64,000 bases of DNA from Athripsodes cinereus (taxonomy: Eukaryota > Arthropoda > Insecta > Trichoptera > Leptoceridae), in NCBI GenBank assembly GCA_947579605.1, contig OX388314.1, forward strand, positions 2,356,001 through 2,420,000, given 5' to 3'. This document shows, piece after piece, positions 62,281 to 64,000 of this stretch. The position numbers and the translations under genes were made by a program. Each line of letters opens with the position of its first letter. Position 1 is the first letter of the stretch. The notes beneath the pieces were generated by a model. It saw nothing but the letters and a program-made list of their open reading frames with translations, was not told the origin of the DNA and did no database searches.

Positions 62281-62561
62281 TATTGTACATTATTTCTACA
62301 CTGGGTATTGAGTAGGTACGCTCATGAAGTCTTAGGATCTCGAAAGTAGTAGGAAAGCAGACAAAAATTGTATTGAAGTAAGTACGGGAAAAATGCGGTA
62401 AATTGACATGAAGTGGGAAGCTGCCCTCCATGAAAGTCACCCTAAATATATTAAAAACACTGTTTTTCCTTTTCATTTTTATTTATTAGACGTTTTCAAA
62501 ACTAAATGTTTCGTAATGAAATTAAAAATAAATATTTTTTTCCACCATAAGTTTTTTTACT

Positions 62562-63142
62562 CAGAGAGACGTCTTTCGTCTCATAAGGACGTTTTGTCAA
62601 TCTTGATTGACTGACAAAACAATTTATTGATCGATTGAGAAATACAAAAAAAAAAAAAATTAATTACTTTAAACTATATACCTATTTGTTCTCGTCTTAC
62701 TCCAACTGTGTTGTTAATGAGAACTATTTCTCTTTGGGTTCCTGTATTTTTATAATTTTTTTTTCTTTATTATTTAGTTTGTTTATTTTTTATTATTTAG
62801 GTAGGCATAAACCTATTTTTTTTAATGTTTAAGGGTTGACTGGAAGACGTTGCTCAGCAACAAGTCCGGCTTTTAGACCTAATTTTGTTAATTGTCATGT
62901 TTTGTAATGTTGAATATTATCGTTTATGTATTTGTTTAAAATTATAGCCACTAAAGATTTATTTATTATATAACTATTATTTGTATTTATGTTTAATTAA
63001 AATGTGTTTTTTTAATATAATAAACTTTGTATAAAAAAAATGTAAAAAGCACGCCGTGGATGCATGTATAAATAAAATAAAATAAATAAATATCAATCAA
63101 TCAAGATTGACAACGTCCTTATAAGACGAACGACGTCTCTCG
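62562..63142. repeat. Inverted-repeat element of the GACGTCTTTCG family, opened by a LINE-tail insertion
   Basis: The left arm 62562-62610 (CAGAGAGACGTCTTTCGTCT, CATAAGGACG, CAATCTTGATTGA) mirrors the right arm 63093-63142. The interior has a LINE-like 3' UTR (GACTGGAAGACGTTGCTCAG) ending in an AAATAAAATAAATAAAT tail just before the right arm. Confidence 0.8.
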
Positions 63143-63599
63143 CAATAAAAAAAAAACATATAATGAAAAAAACATTATTGTTTTTGTATTCATTTTGAAA
63201 TTCTACAACCTAAACATATATTCAGAAAATTACTGTTTCATCTTCAGAACCTTAACCTAAATTATTCAAGGACAGTTAGTAGGTATGTTGGGGCGAAGAA
63301 GTAAAGAGTGGGATTGGGGGTGGAGTTGAGATTAGCAGAGACAATAGGGGGATAATATTTCAAAAGTTATATACAAAGTATTCCTAAAATTGTTGTACAA
63401 AAGCGAGGGGAAGGTAAAACATTTAAAATTGCTACTTCAAATTGAAAATTTCACAAATGAAACTAAAAAAAAAAGTTGCTGTCGCCTTCCTCGAAAAAAA
63501 TCCTTAGTGCGCCCACGGTAGGAACAAACGTACCTAGAATGTACTCACCCTCTAAGTTGTTTATTGATTTATGTAATGTTATCTGAGATAGAGAGAGAC

Positions 63600-63780
63600 A
63601 AATTGCTCCTGAACGTTGTTATTGATTGGTTTTTACTAAAGTTTTCGGGGAGTCGATTCCAGAAGATGGGTCCTACGTCACCAAACGCCCTGTCATAGAA
63701 GCAGGATTCATTGGTTCAGTTGATCTCGTCAAAACCAGAGATAATGTCCAGCTCTTTGTTGTGTTGATATTAATTCTGGA
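63600..63780 (-). mobile_element. LINE pol C-terminal relic
   Basis: The minus strand reads RAFGDVGPIFWNRLPENFSK, then NQSITTFRSNLSL. This is the same W-N-LP-N...F---L signature as other CR1/Jockey ends, in a more diverged copy. Confidence 0.6.
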
Positions 63781-63919
63781 ACCTGAGTTCTGAGAATATC
63801 GGTACTATGTTTCTCGTCTATATTTATGTATGTTTGTCGACACACACTCATTTTTACTAACAAATTAGATAGGTAGAGGTAGGTACCTACATACATAAGT
63901 ATGATTGATTTTTGTTTTT

Positions 63920-64000
63920 ACGCGGCGGCAGAATTGCCATCCACACTTCTCAGCATTATACAACCAGATAAGTCTCCATATGATCAGTCATGATCACACA
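63920..64000 (-). mobile_element. Second copy of the R2/R4-type LINE 3' end, cut by the window edge
   Basis: The 81 bases to the window end match 36401-36481 base for base, in the same orientation, again with T-rich sequence on the left as the poly(A) side. The rest of this copy, possibly longer than the first, lies outside the window. Confidence 0.85.

Larger units (their letters stand above)
60820..64000 (-). other. Intron of Mp upstream of the trimerisation exon (partial)
   Basis: No Gly-X-Y coding or other exon is visible here, so the next upstream exon lies past the window edge. The stretch holds a LINE tail at 60890, the 115-bp tandem array at 61821, an inverted-repeat element at 62562-63142, a LINE remnant at 63600-63780 and the edge LINE copy at 63920. 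61220-61770, 62281-62560 and 63145-63600 are AT-rich with nothing I recognise. Confidence 0.6.

Noticed and set aside
63535..63560. Possible Mp exon donor (gtgagtac on the minus strand)
   Set aside because: The sequence on its exon side is AT-rich with stops in all frames and has no Gly-X-Y or trimerisation motif.

Overview
This window looks like a piece of an insect nuclear chromosome, most likely from a moth or butterfly. It is very AT-rich, has no long intact open reading frames, and carries many short, 5'-truncated non-LTR retrotransposon tails, tRNA-derived SINEs and foldback (MITE-like) elements. The order-level call is an inference from repeat style and from the one recognisable gene. 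No database search was possible.

The only host gene I can support is the 3' part of a collagen XV/XVIII gene (multiplexin, Mp) on the minus strand. Seven coding exons join in phase through GT-AG introns into 285 residues plus a stop (60819-60727, 56332-56210, 50704-50574, 27160-26981, 26296-26153, 25699-25619, 24451-24346). They encode the end of the trimerisation domain, a Pro/Thr-rich hinge, a complete endostatin domain with its four cysteines, and a short acidic tail that follows a furin-like RRKR site. The signal peptide, N-terminal domain, Gly-X-Y collagen repeats and promoter must lie beyond base 64000. The intron between the first two endostatin exons is 23.4 kb.

Layout: 1-24345 is the downstream flank of Mp, with no gene I recognise. 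It holds LINE tails (2358, 9298, 11670, 14165, 18985, 21572), SINEs (3030, 8453, 13077), foldbacks (2616, 4625, 12018, 17937, 19147, 19833, 23088) and a dispersed (TAG)n-tailed repeat. 24346-60819 is the Mp gene. Its introns carry foldbacks (25048, 26432, 38155, 42015, 52423), an R2/R4-type LINE remnant with zinc knuckle and restriction-like endonuclease (36401-37680), a CR1/Jockey-like LINE end (58777-59530) and tandem repeats (56371). 60820-64000 is the next upstream Mp intron. It has a 115-bp satellite that grew from a foldback element (61772-62280), a large inverted-repeat element (62562-63142), and at the right edge a second copy of the R2/R4-type LINE 3' end that matches the first over all 81 visible bases.

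I did not find a new multi-gene system such as a defence island, biosynthetic cluster or CRISPR array. The most interesting signals are the Mp C-terminal processing site and tail, and the way foldback elements have seeded tandem arrays or filled short introns close to splice sites.
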